Below are positions 17,221-24,448 of a DNA stretch of 64,000 nucleotides, piece by piece. The position numbers and the translations under genes are program-made. Under the pieces are notes generated by a model. It was not told the origin of the DNA and did not search any database. It saw only the letters and a program-made list of their open reading frames with translations. The DNA is from Microbacterium thalli (GTDB taxonomy: Bacteria > Actinomycetota > Actinomycetes > Actinomycetales > Microbacteriaceae). The stretch covers positions 186,001-250,000 of the forward strand of contig NZ_JAQZCH010000001.1 in NCBI RefSeq assembly GCF_028737325.1. The letters are read 5' to 3'. How positions within the stretch are numbered: position 1 is the first letter of the stretch; each line of letters starts with the position of its first letter.

Positions 17221-17822
17221 AGCCCACCCACCGAGGAGTTCGAGCCCAGGTGCGCGCTGGCGTCGCTACGGGTGGTGGCGCGGTGGCTGCCCCAGACCCC
17301 GATTGCCAGGATCAGCACTCCGATTCCGAGGGCGACGTCGGCGAGGTTGCCGATGAACCAATTCCCATAGGCGAGGAAGTCGGTCACGTATCCGCGTCCG
17401 AAGCCCGGTGGGGCGAGCAGCCGGTCGATCACGTTCCCGAGTGCGCCGCCCAGGATGAACCCGATGCCGGCGGCCCACCATTCGGTGCGGGCTCGCAGCG
17501 CAGCGATGAACAGCACCACGGTCGCGGCCACGCCGAGCAGGGTGAGCAGCCAGGTGGCTCCGGACCCTAGGCCGAGAATCGCGCCTGGGTTGAAGGCCAA
17601 TTGCAGCCCCAACACGTCGCCCAACAGCGGGATGCGATCGGTCTCGCTCAGCTCGGACAGGGCCGCCGCTTTGCTGGCCTGGTCAATCAGCACCACCACG
17701 CCCGCGGTGACGCTAGCGACCGCGAACCGGCGGGCCTGGGCGGGTCTTCTGGGGGGTGCCGTGTCAGAAGCCGAAGAACTCACCGACGAATCCCTCCCGC
17801 TTGCGGCGGCTCGTGCGGCCAT
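17217..17822 (-). CDS. lspA: Signal peptidase II (prolipoprotein signal peptidase)
   Basis: 201 residues with four helices. The two catalytic aspartates of this aspartyl protease sit in their conserved boxes: GGALGNVIDRL and GNLADVALGIG. The family FNPGAILGLG segment (usually FNxGxAFG) is also present. It removes signal peptides from lipid-modified lipoproteins. The N-terminal 30 residues are Ser/Ala-rich and atypical; the ATG at 17822 is preceded by AGGGAG and overlaps the zinc-ribbon gene by 59 bases, while an in-frame GTG at 17783 would give a more usual length. Its presence beside lnt in an accessory region suggests a second, island-borne lipoprotein pathway. Confidence 0.92.
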   Translation of the reverse strand: MAARAAASGRDSSVSSSASDTAPPRRPAQARRFAVASVTAGVVVLIDQASKAAALSELSETDRIPLLGDVLGLQLAFNPGAILGLGSGATWLLTLLGVAATVVLFIAALRARTEWWAAGIGFILGGALGNVIDRLLAPPGFGRGYVTDFLAYGNWFIGNLADVALGIGVLILAIGVWGSHRATTRSDASAHLGSNSSVGGL

Positions 17823-17916
17823 GCTGATCCCGCTCCCTGCCGTGCGGGCGGTAGTCGATCTCCACGCCGGATCGCTCGGTGATGAGCAGGTCGGTGGCGT
17901 CGACGGGGCATTTCAT
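17764..17916 (-). CDS. Shortened TFIIB-type zinc-ribbon protein (internally deleted)
   Basis: 50 residues, ATG at 17916 with AAGGAGA about 6 bases upstream. The start (MKCPVDATDLLITERSGVE) and the end (KREGFVGEFFGF) match the small zf-TFIIB proteins often found beside lspA in actinobacteria, which normally continue EIDYCPxCRGVWLDRGELDKI. Here the second Cys pair and the GVWLDRGEL block are missing: the sequence goes straight from IDYRP to a basic stretch. Only Cys3 remains, so a zinc ribbon cannot form. Either a degraded gene or a small basic peptide; 59 bases overlap with lspA. Confidence 0.6.
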   Translation of the reverse strand: MKCPVDATDLLITERSGVEIDYRPHGRERDQHGRTSRRKREGFVGEFFGF

Positions 17917-17958
17917 GATGTTCTCCTTCGGATGCAGGGGCTCGGCCCCGGCCCAGGT

Positions 17959-18675
17959 TCACGTGTCGATGGGACGGGGTGCCTGCCCCGTCTCATTTGG
18001 GTTCCCCGTTGCGGCGGCCGCCGCAGCAGCAGCAGCGCGGTCGCGGCGGCGGCGTTCCCTTCCCGCCATCAGCACGACCACCAGCGCACCTCCGAAGACG
18101 ACCACGCCGCCGATCACAGCCATGACTGGCAGGAATTCCCCACCGCCGGAGGGGCCCGTGTGCACATCCGACCCGGCCGTGCCGGCGGTGGTGGCGGTCG
18201 GAGACGGTTCGGGGGTCTGCTCCGTCGTTGCCGTGGGGTTCGGTGTGCTGGTAGGGATGGTGGCGGGTTCCACCGTGTACGTGTACTGGTCGCTGATCGG
18301 GTGCCCGTCGCTGGAGACCACCCGCCACAGCACGGTGAACACGCCCGCAGAGGTCTCGGGTTCAAGCTCCTGAGTGACGGTGGTTCCGTCGACGACCGGT
18401 TCACCCTCAGCGATGTTCCGCCCGTCCGGGGAGGTCACCTCGATCACCACGGCGCTGGTCGCGGTAAGCAGCTCTCCACCGAAAGCGAGGGAGACCTCCG
18501 CCGGGGAGATGCCGACCGTCGAGCCGGATTCGGGAGTCGAGGAGATCAGATTGTCGTGCGCGGCGGCGGGGACCGCGCTGGCCAGCAGCAGTCCGCTGGC
18601 CGCGAGCAGCGCCGTCAGACCGGCGATAACGGGAGAAGCGGTTCTGCGAGACCAGGGTGTGGGTGTTCTCTTCAT
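17959..18675 (-). CDS. copC: CopC-domain copper-binding protein, membrane-anchored
   Basis: 238 residues from the ATG at 18675. A signal peptide of ~39 residues ends AAA, making His40 the mature N-terminus (HDNLISSTPESGSTV), the copper(II) ligand position of CopC. The beta-sandwich continues to VVSSDGHPISDQYTYTV, which supplies the other conserved Asp/His. Next come a Thr/Pro-rich linker (about residues 140-185), one transmembrane helix (VMAVIGGVVVFGGALVVVLMAG) and a basic Ala-rich cytosolic tail. It binds copper outside the cell and can hand it to CopD, here the fusion at 8076-10052. Confidence 0.9.
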   Translation of the reverse strand: MKRTPTPWSRRTASPVIAGLTALLAASGLLLASAVPAAAHDNLISSTPESGSTVGISPAEVSLAFGGELLTATSAVVIEVTSPDGRNIAEGEPVVDGTTVTQELEPETSAGVFTVLWRVVSSDGHPISDQYTYTVEPATIPTSTPNPTATTEQTPEPSPTATTAGTAGSDVHTGPSGGGEFLPVMAVIGGVVVFGGALVVVLMAGRERRRRDRAAAAAAAAATGNPNETGQAPRPIDT

Positions 18676-18688
18676 GGACGGTGCTCCT

Positions 18689-19708
18689 TCAGGGGCGGTG
18701 GATGATGTGGTGAGCAATTGTGGTGGCGTCCCGCCAGACACCGGCGATGGTGTCGGCGCCGCGGCCGCCGTACTGCGGCATGCCCGCGACGAACAGTCCC
18801 GGCATCCCGGTCAGGGTGCGCCTGGATGTGTCCTTGCGCGCCGCATCCGGGAGCCACCCGTCGCCGGGCAGGTAGCCGGTGGCGAGGATCACCGAACCGG
18901 GCTGGGCCTGGCTGCTATCTGAGAAGCTCACCGTCGTCCCGGCCGCGGAGGTGACCGCCGGGCGAAGGGTCACCCCGTCGCGGCGCAGCTGCTCGTAGCT
19001 ATCGCCGAATACCGGCTCGGCGCGCCGCTCACGCGACAGCCATGACACGCTCTCCCCCGCCGCTGCCGTGTACCCGGCAGTCGGCCGGAGACGGCGGGGT
19101 GTCCGGACTGCAAGCGTCACCCTGTGCGACGCGGAGAACTCCCGGGCCAGCTGCACCCCGCTGTTGCCGCCGCCGACGATCAGCACATCACTCGTGGGAA
19201 TCTGCCGCGGGTACAGGTAGTCGCTGCTGTGCAACACGACACCGGGAACGGTCAGTCCTGACGCCCACTTCGGCACCCGCGGATGCGCAGCGGCGCCGGT
19301 CGCGCACACCACGTTGCGGGTCTGCACCTCCCCCGCCGTGGTGGTCAGCAGCAACGTGGACCCGTTGCCGCGATGCTCCACGCCGACCGCACGGATGCCC
19401 CAGACCGTCTCTACGCGAAGCCCCGCCTCGACGAACGTGAGGTAGTCGATCATCTCGTCGACCCGGGGATGCCGCCGCTGATCCCCCGGCAATCGCCGCG
19501 TCGGCAAGCTGCTGTGCCGGGCATCGCTGAGCAGCATCATCGAATGCCACCGGGACGCCCACGACCGCTGACCTTCCGGCGCAGCGTCAATTACCACGAA
19601 CTCGTGTTGCGGTCGCAGCCCTTTCGCGCTTAACGCGGCGGCCACGGCAAGACCGGCCTGCCCGGCGCCGACGATGATCACTCGCCGGTGCGACAACCCC
19701 GCGGGCAT
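18689..19708 (-). CDS. FAD/NAD(P)-dependent flavoprotein (flavin monooxygenase / thioredoxin-reductase-like)
   Basis: 339 residues with two dinucleotide folds: GAGQAG near the N-terminus (VIIVGAGQAGLAVAAALS) for FAD, and GGGNSG in the middle (VLIVGGGNSGVQLAREFS) for NAD(P)H. A conserved ATGYLPGDGW stretch follows, as in flavin-containing monooxygenases and related reductases. Substrate unknown. It sits between the DsbA-like oxidase (start/stop overlap TGATG) and copC (13-base gap), so a redox role tied to envelope thiols or metals is possible but not shown. Confidence 0.8.
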   Translation of the reverse strand: MPAGLSHRRVIIVGAGQAGLAVAAALSAKGLRPQHEFVVIDAAPEGQRSWASRWHSMMLLSDARHSSLPTRRLPGDQRRHPRVDEMIDYLTFVEAGLRVETVWGIRAVGVEHRGNGSTLLLTTTAGEVQTRNVVCATGAAAHPRVPKWASGLTVPGVVLHSSDYLYPRQIPTSDVLIVGGGNSGVQLAREFSASHRVTLAVRTPRRLRPTAGYTAAAGESVSWLSRERRAEPVFGDSYEQLRRDGVTLRPAVTSAAGTTVSFSDSSQAQPGSVILATGYLPGDGWLPDAARKDTSRRTLTGMPGLFVAGMPQYGGRGADTIAGVWRDATTIAHHIIHRP

Positions 19709-20376
19709 CAGGATTCGCCGTTCACCGCGGCCTGGATCGCGGCTTCCAGGTCACCCCACTCCTGCAGCTCCTGCAACTCGCCGTCGACGAAGAAAGTTGG
19801 CGTGCTGCCCACCCCGAGCGCGCGGCCCTCGTTGAAGTCCAGCTCCACTCGCTCTGCCGTGGCCGGGTCTGCGACCGCGGCATCATACGCTGCCATATCC
19901 AGCCCGAGTTCTTCGGCGAAGCTGCGGAACAGATCAGCGCGGGACTCTTGTGCCTCGCCCCACTCCGCCTGCGTCTCGAAAAGCCGGTGATACATGTCCT
20001 CGAAACGGTCCTGACCTGCAGCGGCCTCTGCCGCGATCGCCGCGTTCTTCGAGTTGAAGTGCCCGGGCAGCGGGAAGTAGCGGACCACGTATGTGATTTC
20101 CCCCGCGTACTGTCCCCTCAGGTCTTCGACGATCGGGTAGAACGCGCCACACGCCTCGCACTCGAAGTCGAGAAATTCCACCACGGTCACCGCCTCCGGG
20201 CCGCCGTCGTCGAGGACGTGGGAGCTCTCCCGGACCACTGACAGGGTCCCCGGGCCGGCGCCTCCCTCCGGCGGTGCGGCCGGACTCCGGTTGACGAGGG
20301 CATAGATGATTGCGGCTAGCACCAGCAGGGCGGCGACCGCGACGGCGATCAACGTCGCTTTGACAGGGGTTTTCAT
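19708..20376 (-). CDS. DsbA-like membrane-anchored disulfide oxidoreductase (thioredoxin_4)
   Basis: 222 residues from the ATG at 20376. One N-terminal helix (about residues 8-27) anchors a thioredoxin-fold domain outside the cell. The active site is CEAC (Cys73, Cys76) in VVEFLDFECEACGAFYP, with the cis-Pro loop GVGSTPTFFVDG. This is the form of DsbA used by actinobacteria with VKOR, which is encoded at 5883-6473. Having an oxidising (DsbA/VKOR) and a reducing (CcdA/TlpA) thiol pathway in the same island fits cytochrome c and copper-protein maturation. Confidence 0.9.
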   Translation of the reverse strand: MKTPVKATLIAVAVAALLVLAAIIYALVNRSPAAPPEGGAGPGTLSVVRESSHVLDDGGPEAVTVVEFLDFECEACGAFYPIVEDLRGQYAGEITYVVRYFPLPGHFNSKNAAIAAEAAAGQDRFEDMYHRLFETQAEWGEAQESRADLFRSFAEELGLDMAAYDAAVADPATAERVELDFNEGRALGVGSTPTFFVDGELQELQEWGDLEAAIQAAVNGES

Positions 20377-20464
20377 CGGGTACTCCGAACACTTCACACG
20401 GCACAGGACAGAACCCGGGCACAGCCCGGGACGAGCGCCGCCCAGACAGGCGGCGTGCCGGATT

Positions 20465-20911
20465 TCAGGTTCGGGAAAGACCCAACTGAGGAAGAGACAG
20501 AGCGCTCACACGCGGGCGAGCAGGAGAAGCAAGAAGCGACAAAGCGTGAAGCGGCTGCCACTCAGGCACAGAAGGAGGACGGGAGCGCCACATCAACCTC
20601 GCCAGCACCAAAAAGACGAGGCCACACAGTACGCCCAGAACACACAGAGCGACTCCTGCCAGCGCGTCAGGTTGGAGCGTTACCTCGGCAATCACCGAGA
20701 CCTCCGAGTCCGGCGCGGCGGGGTCGATGTGCGGATCCACCAAAGCACTGATCACTAGGGGAACCGGCGCGGTTCCTTTACCTTCAAGATGGCTAGCCGC
20801 CGCGATCCCCATCATCAGAAGCAATGCCAAACCGACACTGGTAATGAAACGCATTATCAGCAGACGCTCACTCAGCATCACGGATCGCGGAGTCCGGGCC
20901 GAGGAGACCAT
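20465..20911 (-). CDS. Two-helix membrane protein, first gene of the envelope operon, unknown function
   Basis: 148 residues if the ATG at 20911 is used; in-frame ATGs at 20878 and 20854 are alternatives and none has a strong Shine-Dalgarno. Hydrophobic segments lie near residues 20-40 (FITSVGLALLLMMGIAAAS) and 85-107 (ALAGVALCVLGVLCGLVFLVL), with an acidic Pro/Asp-rich loop between (DPHIDPAAPDSE) and a long basic Pro/Ser-rich tail. No family recognised. It lies 88 bases upstream of the dsbA-like gene on the same strand and is likely the first gene of that transcript. Confidence 0.55.
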   Translation of the reverse strand: MVSSARTPRSVMLSERLLIMRFITSVGLALLLMMGIAAASHLEGKGTAPVPLVISALVDPHIDPAAPDSEVSVIAEVTLQPDALAGVALCVLGVLCGLVFLVLARLMWRSRPPSVPEWQPLHALSLLASPARPRVSALSLPQLGLSRT

Positions 20912-20989
20912 CTCTTACAGCTTACCCGCGCGCGTGAATGTCAGTTGCGGTGTATGCGCCGGAAGCGGCGCGTGCGAACGACGGCGGCG

Positions 20990-21058
20990 GAGGCGGTTGG
21001 AGACGTTGGTGCGGGAGAGCTCCAGATCGCGGACAAGATCCGGGGCGCAGCCGGGGGC
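20990..21058 (-). pseudogene. Remnant of an ArsR/CmtR-type DNA-binding helix
   Basis: On the minus strand, this stretch encodes CAPDLVRDLELSRTNVSNRL, which aligns with the DNA-binding helices of the CmtR-like sensor at 3277 (ELSRDLDLTRSNVSNHL). Sequence before it is the phosphatase terminator region and sequence after it runs into a basic nonsense tail ending at 20915, so both ends of the original gene are gone. It is a footprint of a second metal-sensor gene cut by rearrangement. Confidence 0.55.
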
Positions 21059-21075
21059 ACACACCCGGATACGAC

Positions 21076-21110
21076 GATGCCGGGAACCTCCCAATGAGGT
21101 TCCCGGCATC
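21076..21110 (-). terminator. Terminator of the alkaline phosphatase gene
   Basis: Perfect 15-bp inverted repeat: GATGCCGGGAACCTC, loop CCAAT, GAGGTTCCCGGCATC. It starts ten bases past the phosphatase stop codon. No long T-tract follows on either strand, but the stem is strong enough for an actinobacterial terminator. Confidence 0.8.
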
Positions 21111-21119
21111 GCGAAGGGA

Positions 21120-23000
21120 TCAGACCGTGCGGCGGCGACGGCGGGATGCCAGGTGAGCACCCAGGGTGACAGCCAGGAGGCCGGCGACGAAGAAGCCGAT
21201 CGGGAGCGCCCCGCCCGTGCGGGCCAGGGGGTTGTTGGTGTTGCTGCTGCCACCGGCTGCTGCGGCACCGGTCTCGGTGGGCAGCGGCTCCGGCGTCGGG
21301 TTCGCCGGCGCGGCGTCCGTGACGGCGAACTGCGCGGTAAGAACCGTCCCGGTCTGGGCGCCGGTGAGGGTCACGGAGTGAGCACCCGCCTCCATCGGCG
21401 CGGTGACTTCGTAGGTCACGGTGCCGTTGAGAACATCCCGCGCGCCAAGGTCGACAGGCTCAGACGCCAAGGTGGCGTCGGTCTGCCAGTCCGCGTTGAG
21501 CCCAGCCGCGGTGACCGAGAAGGTGGCACCCGGCTGCACCTCTGCCGGCGCGGAGATCGTGGCGTTGGCCGACAGCGACGCAAGATTGCGCTCGAGGGCC
21601 AGGCCGTTTGCCGCCGTGAAGAACAGGTCGGTTTGATCGGTCAGCCCCACCACATTCGCAGCGCCGGGGCCGTAGCCGGCGATCCGCACCTGCGCTCCGG
21701 TGTGCTGCTGCGATCCGCCCTGGGCGGAGGTGCCGTACGCGACGATCATCTCCTGGCCATCTGCTGTGAGCAGGTGCGTGTTCAGGCCGGGAATCGGCGA
21801 GCCGACGATCTGGCTGGTGTGTGCGTGGTCTGCCGTGACGACGACGAGGGTGTCCTTGCGCTCCTGGGCGAAGGCGAGAGCGACCTGCACTGCTTCGTCA
21901 AGGTCGACCGTCTCGCCGATCTGCCCACACGCGTTGGCGGCGTGGTCCTGCTTATCGATGCTCGCGCCCTCAACCTGGAGGAAGAATCCGTCCTCGCCGT
22001 CCAGCAGGGAGATTGCCTTCTCCGTCAGCGATCCGAGCGAGAGGTCGCTCGCGAGACGGTCGGGGTTCTCCGTGCAGGCCACTGCGGCGGGCAGGGAACC
22101 ACCCGAGGTGAGGTCGGTCGCCACGGGACCCTGCCAGCGGACGGGGAAGTTACCTTCGGTGAAGAGTCCCAGCAGGGGCTGATCCGCATCGGCGACGGTG
22201 ACCGCATCGAGGCTCGCGGCGTCACCGACTAGCTGGAAACCGCGGGCTTCCGCCTGCTCGAAAAGGGTCTTTCCCTCCCACGGGCCGGCCTTGGCGGTCT
22301 GCTCGAAGGAAGCCGAACCGCCGCCGAGCGTCACGTCGGGACGCACGTTGAGCATCTGCTCGCTGATGGACCCGAGGCCGCCGTTCTCCAACGCCTCGGA
22401 AGCGCAGCGCTGGCTGGTCTCGTTGGGACCATAGCAACCACGCGCGGAGATGTGCGCGACCTGGGCGCCGGGGGTGGCGTCCTGGATCTCCGAGGTGGAG
22501 ACGTTCCCTGTCTTCATTCCGTTCGCGCGAGCGATCTCCAGGAGAGTGGCCTGCGGCGCGTTGGCGACGTCGACGCTGAGGCGGCCGTTGACGGTCTTGG
22601 TGCCGGTAGACCACGCACTCGCGGTCGAGGCCGACTCGGGCGCATAGTTCGGCGCACCCGTATCCGTCAGGGCGTAGGTCGTGTACTGGCCGGTCAACGG
22701 CAGAGCGTCGATACCAGCGAACTCACCTGCAGCGCCCTCGGCGTAGTTACGGGCAATCGTGATCTCGCTGTCGCCCATCCCGTCGCCGATGAGCAGGATG
22801 ACGTTCTTTGCGGGGCCGTCAACAATGGAGTCCCGCAGCAACTGGGTCATGTCGCCGTCGTTGCGGGTGGCTCCGCCGTTCTCAGTAAGGTCATCAGCCA
22901 TCGCTGAGGCGGGCAACGCGCTCATCGAGACGAAGCCAACCATGGTCACAGTGGCGCCCAACGCAGCGATGACGCGCCGTCGGCGAATGAACGATTTCAT
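21120..23000 (-). CDS. Cell-wall-anchored alkaline phosphatase
   Basis: 626 residues from the ATG at 23000. Signal peptide of about 34 residues ([16 protein letters not shown]... ending ALPASAMA). PhoA-type features: metal site [13 protein letters not shown], nucleophile Ser in [14 protein letters not shown], metal/phosphate ligands [22 protein letters not shown] and QQHTGAQV. Residues ~470-580 form an Ig-like domain, then a Pro/Thr-rich stalk, a sortase-type sorting signal LARTGG, a membrane helix and a basic RRRRR tail. It should hydrolyse phosphomonoesters at the cell surface. An AGAGG lies 12 bases before the start. The 354 bases upstream (23001-23354) hold its promoter region and a hairpin but no gene. 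Confidence 0.92.
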   Translation of the reverse strand: MKSFIRRRRVIAALGATVTMVGFVSMSALPASAMADDLTENGGATRNDGDMTQLLRDSIVDGPAKNVILLIGDGMGDSEITIARNYAEGAAGEFAGIDALPLTGQYTTYALTDTGAPNYAPESASTASAWSTGTKTVNGRLSVDVANAPQATLLEIARANGMKTGNVSTSEIQDATPGAQVAHISARGCYGPNETSQRCASEALENGGLGSISEQMLNVRPDVTLGGGSASFEQTAKAGPWEGKTLFEQAEARGFQLVGDAASLDAVTVADADQPLLGLFTEGNFPVRWQGPVATDLTSGGSLPAAVACTENPDRLASDLSLGSLTEKAISLLDGEDGFFLQVEGASIDKQDHAANACGQIGETVDLDEAVQVALAFAQERKDTLVVVTADHAHTSQIVGSPIPGLNTHLLTADGQEMIVAYGTSAQGGSQQHTGAQVRIAGYGPGAANVVGLTDQTDLFFTAANGLALERNLASLSANATISAPAEVQPGATFSVTAAGLNADWQTDATLASEPVDLGARDVLNGTVTYEVTAPMEAGAHSVTLTGAQTGTVLTAQFAVTDAAPANPTPEPLPTETGAAAAGGSSNTNNPLARTGGALPIGFFVAGLLAVTLGAHLASRRRRRTV

Positions 23001-23193
23001 GCGGGGGAAGCCTCTCGAGTAAAACGCGCCGCATGGGACGGGACGCGTGGACCAATACAGAAAACCTGCCGTGTCGGGCCGTGGGCTGGCTCGTGAGTGA
23101 ACACCCGATGAAACATCGAGCTCAGCAGACTCGATCGTGGCGAAGAGTCGGACGCAGCATCTGGGTGAGACCCACAGAAGACGGAGTGTGAGT

Positions 23194-23234
23194 GGCCCGG
23201 GTGGGCGGCACTTCCGTGCGCGCTCACCCGGGCC
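23194..23234. terminator. Strong hairpin downstream of the Dyp-peroxidase remnant
   Basis: GGCCCGGGTG (23194-23203) pairs with CACCCGGGCC (23225-23234); the 21-base loop holds an inner GCAC-TTCC-GTGC hairpin. It follows the stop of the minus-strand peroxidase fragment at 23355 by about 120 bases, so it is most likely that gene's old terminator. Confidence 0.6.
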
Positions 23235-23354
23235 GGTCACCTTCGGCGCACCACCACCTCTGGCGACCGTGGGACGTCGGGAGGGAAAGGTGACGCCCCA
23301 CCTGCCTGCACCTCAGAAGCGATGCGGCAGCTTTTCGTCCCGGCGTTTGCCGGT

Positions 23355-23660
23355 TCAGTTCAAAAGTGTGTCCCCGATGTATCCGCCTTCGGCGCAGCCA
23401 GGTGGGATGGCGAAGACCGCAGAACCGATCGGGACGGTCCACTCGTTGAGGAGGTCGAGTTCGTCGAGGCGTTTCTGCAGCGGAGTGAACTGGGTGTCGA
23501 CGTCGGCTTGGAAGGACACGAAAATCAGGCCCGAGTCGGACACGGACCCGTTTCCAGGTGGGATGTCGTAGTTGTATGCGCGGCGGAAGATCCGTTGACG
23601 GCCATCTTCGAACCGGGCTCGGCGCATGTGGGAGAACTCCGGGATCACCGGGAACCCAGG
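23355..23660 (-). pseudogene. C-terminal fragment of a Dyp-type (EfeB-like) heme peroxidase
   Basis: The last ~95 residues before the stop at 23355 match the end of EfeB/Dyp peroxidases: IPEFSHMR, RIFRRAYNYD, SDSGLIFVSFQADVDTQF, PLQKRLDELD, GSAVFAIPPGCAEGGYIGDTLL. The catalytic GxxDG motif and the proximal heme His lie in the missing N-terminal two thirds. Upstream of about 23645 similarity stops and the frame becomes unrelated basic sequence, so the gene was truncated by a rearrangement. Confidence 0.75.
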
Positions 23661-23700
23661 TATCGACTCACGTTTCTGGTAGCGCTTCCGAACGACCGGC

Positions 23701-23922
23701 GCACGGTATGCCAAGAACGATCGTTTCTGGCACGTTGCCACAACTGCGTCGTCGTGGCTCTCGCGCCGATTGGTGCGACTGGGAATCGACCCAAGGTCAG
23801 CGCACCTGGCACCTTGGATACATGCGCTCGACGAGGCCCTCCCCCGTTCCGACGGCCCGCTGCTGCGCGCAGAGCTTGCAGAGCTGAGACGATACGAAGA
23901 TCACGGCAGCGACCTGCACTAG
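23701..23922 (+). pseudogene. Degraded C-terminal coding fragment, family unknown
   Basis: A plus-strand frame open from 23683 to a TAG at 23920-23922 encodes about 79 residues with protein-like composition (for example WIHALDEALPRSDGPLL and ELAELRRYEDHGSDLH). No plausible start codon or Shine-Dalgarno precedes it. The amphipathic Leu/Glu/Arg pattern near the end looks like a real C-terminal helix. I do not recognise the family. It lies between the peroxidase and MarR-like fragments in the decayed end of the island. Confidence 0.35.
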
Positions 23923-23969
23923 GCATCTTCTTGCGGGCATGCGGGCATGATCGCCCCCGTGCTGTGGTC

Positions 23970-24176
23970 CTAGCGCCCTGGCCGAGGCGGGAGGAGGTCG
24001 ACACACTCGCCCCGCAATGGAGTGAGGATGGCTTCTGCAGCGCGCTCAAGCTGCTCGACCTGCTGGCCCTCCAGGAGGTCGAACACGCGGGTGCGGATCT
24101 GCGCGGCATACCCAGGCTCCACCTCATTCACGAGAAGCGCTCCGGCCTGGTTCGATTCAGTGGCGGAGTCGATCAC
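23970..24176 (-). pseudogene. C-terminal fragment of a MarR-family-like regulator
   Basis: The minus-strand frame encodes ~68 residues whose middle, EVEPGYAAQIRTRVFDLLEGQQVEQLERAAEAIL, resembles the C-terminal dimerisation helices of MarR regulators (typically ...HVxxVRxxVFDxLTxxQVxxLxxIxExI). The winged-helix DNA-binding part is absent; the frame closes 33 bases upstream of the GTG at 24176. Probably a remnant left when the island inserted or lost DNA beside the tRNA. Confidence 0.4.
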
Positions 24177-24257
24177 CTCCGGCTCCTGCCCAATCGGTCC
24201 ACGGCCTCAACTTCAGATGTGCACCAAAAGTGCACCACGCACGCCTCACAGATGCAG

Positions 24258-24283
24258 AAAACCCCCGGATAACCGGGGGTTTT
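24258..24283 (-). terminator. Rho-independent terminator of tRNA-Ser
   Basis: AAAACCCCCGG, loop ATAA, CCGGGGGTTTT: an 11-bp perfect stem with a T-run on the minus strand, starting four bases beyond the encoded CCA of the tRNA. Classical intrinsic terminator. Confidence 0.9.
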
Positions 24284-24286
24284 CAC

Positions 24287-24377
24287 TGGCGGTGACGGTG
24301 GGATTTGAACCCACGGTAGGGGGTTACCCTACACAACTTTTCGAGAGTTGCACCTTCGGCCGCTCGGACACGTCACC
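24287..24377 (-). tRNA. tRNA-Ser (anticodon CGA)
   Basis: Minus-strand class II tRNA: acceptor GGTGACG pairs with CGTCACC, discriminator G, CCA encoded at 24287-24289. The anticodon stem CAACT/AGTTG encloses the loop CTCGAAA, so the anticodon is CGA (reads UCG, serine). The long variable arm GTAGGGTAACCCCCTAC, the T-loop GGTTCAAATCC and the G73 discriminator are all typical of tRNA-Ser. The 3' end faces the accessory region, the position where site-specific integrases usually insert. Confidence 0.95.
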
Positions 24378-24448
24378 GCCGACCAGTTTACGACATCCGA
24401 GGGGATGCTGCGAACCACGGTGTCCGCGGCCGGGCGTAACGTGGCCTC

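Larger units (their letters stand above)
1..24283. mobile_element. Probable genomic island adjoining tRNA-Ser (left end outside window)
   Basis: Everything left of the tRNA-Ser 3' end is accessory in character: two metal-resistance pairs, an envelope/copper operon with duplicate-type housekeeping functions (lspA, lnt, resB, ccsB), several truncated genes clustered at 20.9-24.2 kb, and some genes (VKOR, CDF) visibly poorer in G/C. Everything right of the tRNA is typical core chromosome. No integrase, transposase or clear direct-repeat att site is visible in the window, so the element is either decayed or its recombination genes lie further left. Confidence 0.5.
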
